NCBI GenBank assembly: GCA_937894665.1 | Contig: CALAWF010000061.1 | Location: 1 to 5,433 of the forward strand | DNA length: 5,433 nucleotides | Direction: 5' to 3' | Source: an uncultured bacterium | GTDB taxonomy: Bacteria > Cyanobacteriota > Vampirovibrionia > Gastranaerophilales > Gastranaerophilaceae | Part shown: piece after piece, positions 4,889 through 5,433 of the stretch | Layout of the letters: each line of letters starts with the position of its first letter | Position numbering within the stretch: the stretch's first letter is position 1 | Position numbers and translations under genes: made by a program | The notes under the pieces: generated by a model | Told to the model about the DNA's origin: nothing | What the model saw: the letters and a program-made list of their open reading frames with translations, nothing else | Databases searched by the model: none

Positions 4889-5433
4889 ATGAGTAAGAAG
4901 AATATATTATTTGTTTTTGGTACAAGACCGGAAGTAATCAAACTTGCTCCGGTTATTTTAGAGCTTAAAAAATATTCAGATAGATACAATGTTATAATTT
5001 GCAATACTGAACAGCAAAAAGAATTGTCAAATCAAACATTGAGTTATTTTAATTTGAAAGCAGATGTTAATCTTGATTGCATGCGTCCTAATCAAACACT
5101 TGTTGAAGTTCAATCAAGAATTTTAACCTCTTTAGATAAAGTTTTTGAAAATAATAAAGTTGATGCAACTATTGTTCAAGGTGATACAATGACTGTTTTG
5201 TGCGGTGCATTGACAAGTTTTTATAGAAAAATTCCTGTATTCCACGTTGAAGCAGGGCTTCGTTCTTACGATATTTATGAACCGTTTCCGGAAGAAGTTA
5301 TGCGTCAGATGACATCTCGTGTTGCAGAACTTCATTTCGCTCCAACCGAGAAAAATAGAAATGCGTTGTTAAAAGAAGATATTGCAGATTCTAAAATTCA
5401 TGTAACAGGCAATACGGTTATAGATGCATTGTA
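4889..5433 (+). CDS. wecB: UDP-N-acetylglucosamine 2-epimerase (non-hydrolysing), N-terminal half, cut by window edge
   Basis: The frame is open from the ATG at 4889 to the window edge, giving the first 181 residues of a family usually about 370 long. The enzyme interconverts UDP-GlcNAc and UDP-ManNAc in the cytoplasm for surface polysaccharide or teichoic-acid-like polymers. Signatures are GTRPEVIKLAPV (11-22, with Arg13 and Lys18), VQGDT (96-100, Asp99), FHVEAGLRS (118-126, Glu121), PFPEE (132-136), LHFAPTEKN (148-156) and TGNTVIDAL (173-181). Asp99, Glu121 and Glu135 match the catalytic acidic residues known in E. coli WecB. Stop codon TAA at 4874 limits the start, and ATG 4889 is the only one giving the canonical N-terminus, yet there is no Shine-Dalgarno sequence before it. 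Which polymer it serves would depend on genes beyond the edge. Confidence 0.95.
   Translation, partial: MSKKNILFVFGTRPEVIKLAPVILELKKYSDRYNVIICNTEQQKELSNQTLSYFNLKADVNLDCMRPNQTLVEVQSRILTSLDKVFENNKVDATIVQGDTMTVLCGALTSFYRKIPVFHVEAGLRSYDIYEPFPEEVMRQMTSRVAELHFAPTEKNRNALLKEDIADSKIHVTGNTVIDAL

Noticed and set aside
5132..5335. 67-codon minus-strand frame
   Set aside because: It is antisense to wecB over its conserved QGDT and HVEAGLRS motifs, and has no recognisable features.

Overview
This AT-rich window carries seven recognisable protein genes, one candidate micro-ORF and several non-coding signals. The composition, a Tic20-like membrane protein and the general character of ribosomal proteins S12 and S7 fit a non-photosynthetic relative of the cyanobacteria (Melainabacteria/Vampirovibrionia, for example the gut Gastranaerophilales). 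This placement is an inference; no database comparison was made.

Layout. Bases 1-135 have no gene but hold three consecutive perfect inverted repeats, probably a dispersed intergenic element. A strong promoter at 182-210 follows and places its predicted transcription start on, or within a base or so of, the ATG of a gene for nine tandem TPR repeats (217-1272). That gene is tightly coupled to a four-helix Tic20-like membrane protein (1274-1684). A 318-base non-coding stretch (1685-2002) contains a promoter and a structured leader for rpsL-rpsG (2003-2859). These two ribosomal genes end at a bidirectional hairpin terminator (2880-2920) instead of continuing into fusA and tuf.

On the minus strand, converging on that terminator, a two-gene operon runs from 4765 to 2922: a 78-residue glutaredoxin-like protein (CPFC active site) followed 5 bases later by a full-length hybrid cluster protein (Hcp/prismane) homologue. 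The Hcp homologue keeps the family's sequence framework but has lost two of four N-terminal cluster cysteines and nearly all ligands of the hybrid Fe-S-O cluster. It is the most unusual item here: an intact reading frame for a likely pseudoenzyme or repurposed Hcp, paired with a thiol-redox protein.

A 123-base divergent region (4766-4888) separates this operon from wecB (UDP-GlcNAc 2-epimerase), which runs off the right edge. That region contains a candidate 25-codon hydrophobic micro-ORF, a TTTTGC-N5-GCAAAA palindrome and no Shine-Dalgarno sequence for wecB. Two genes (TPR and wecB) lack Shine-Dalgarno signals, while rpsL, rpsG, the Tic20-like gene and the glutaredoxin gene have good ones, so two modes of translation initiation may coexist.
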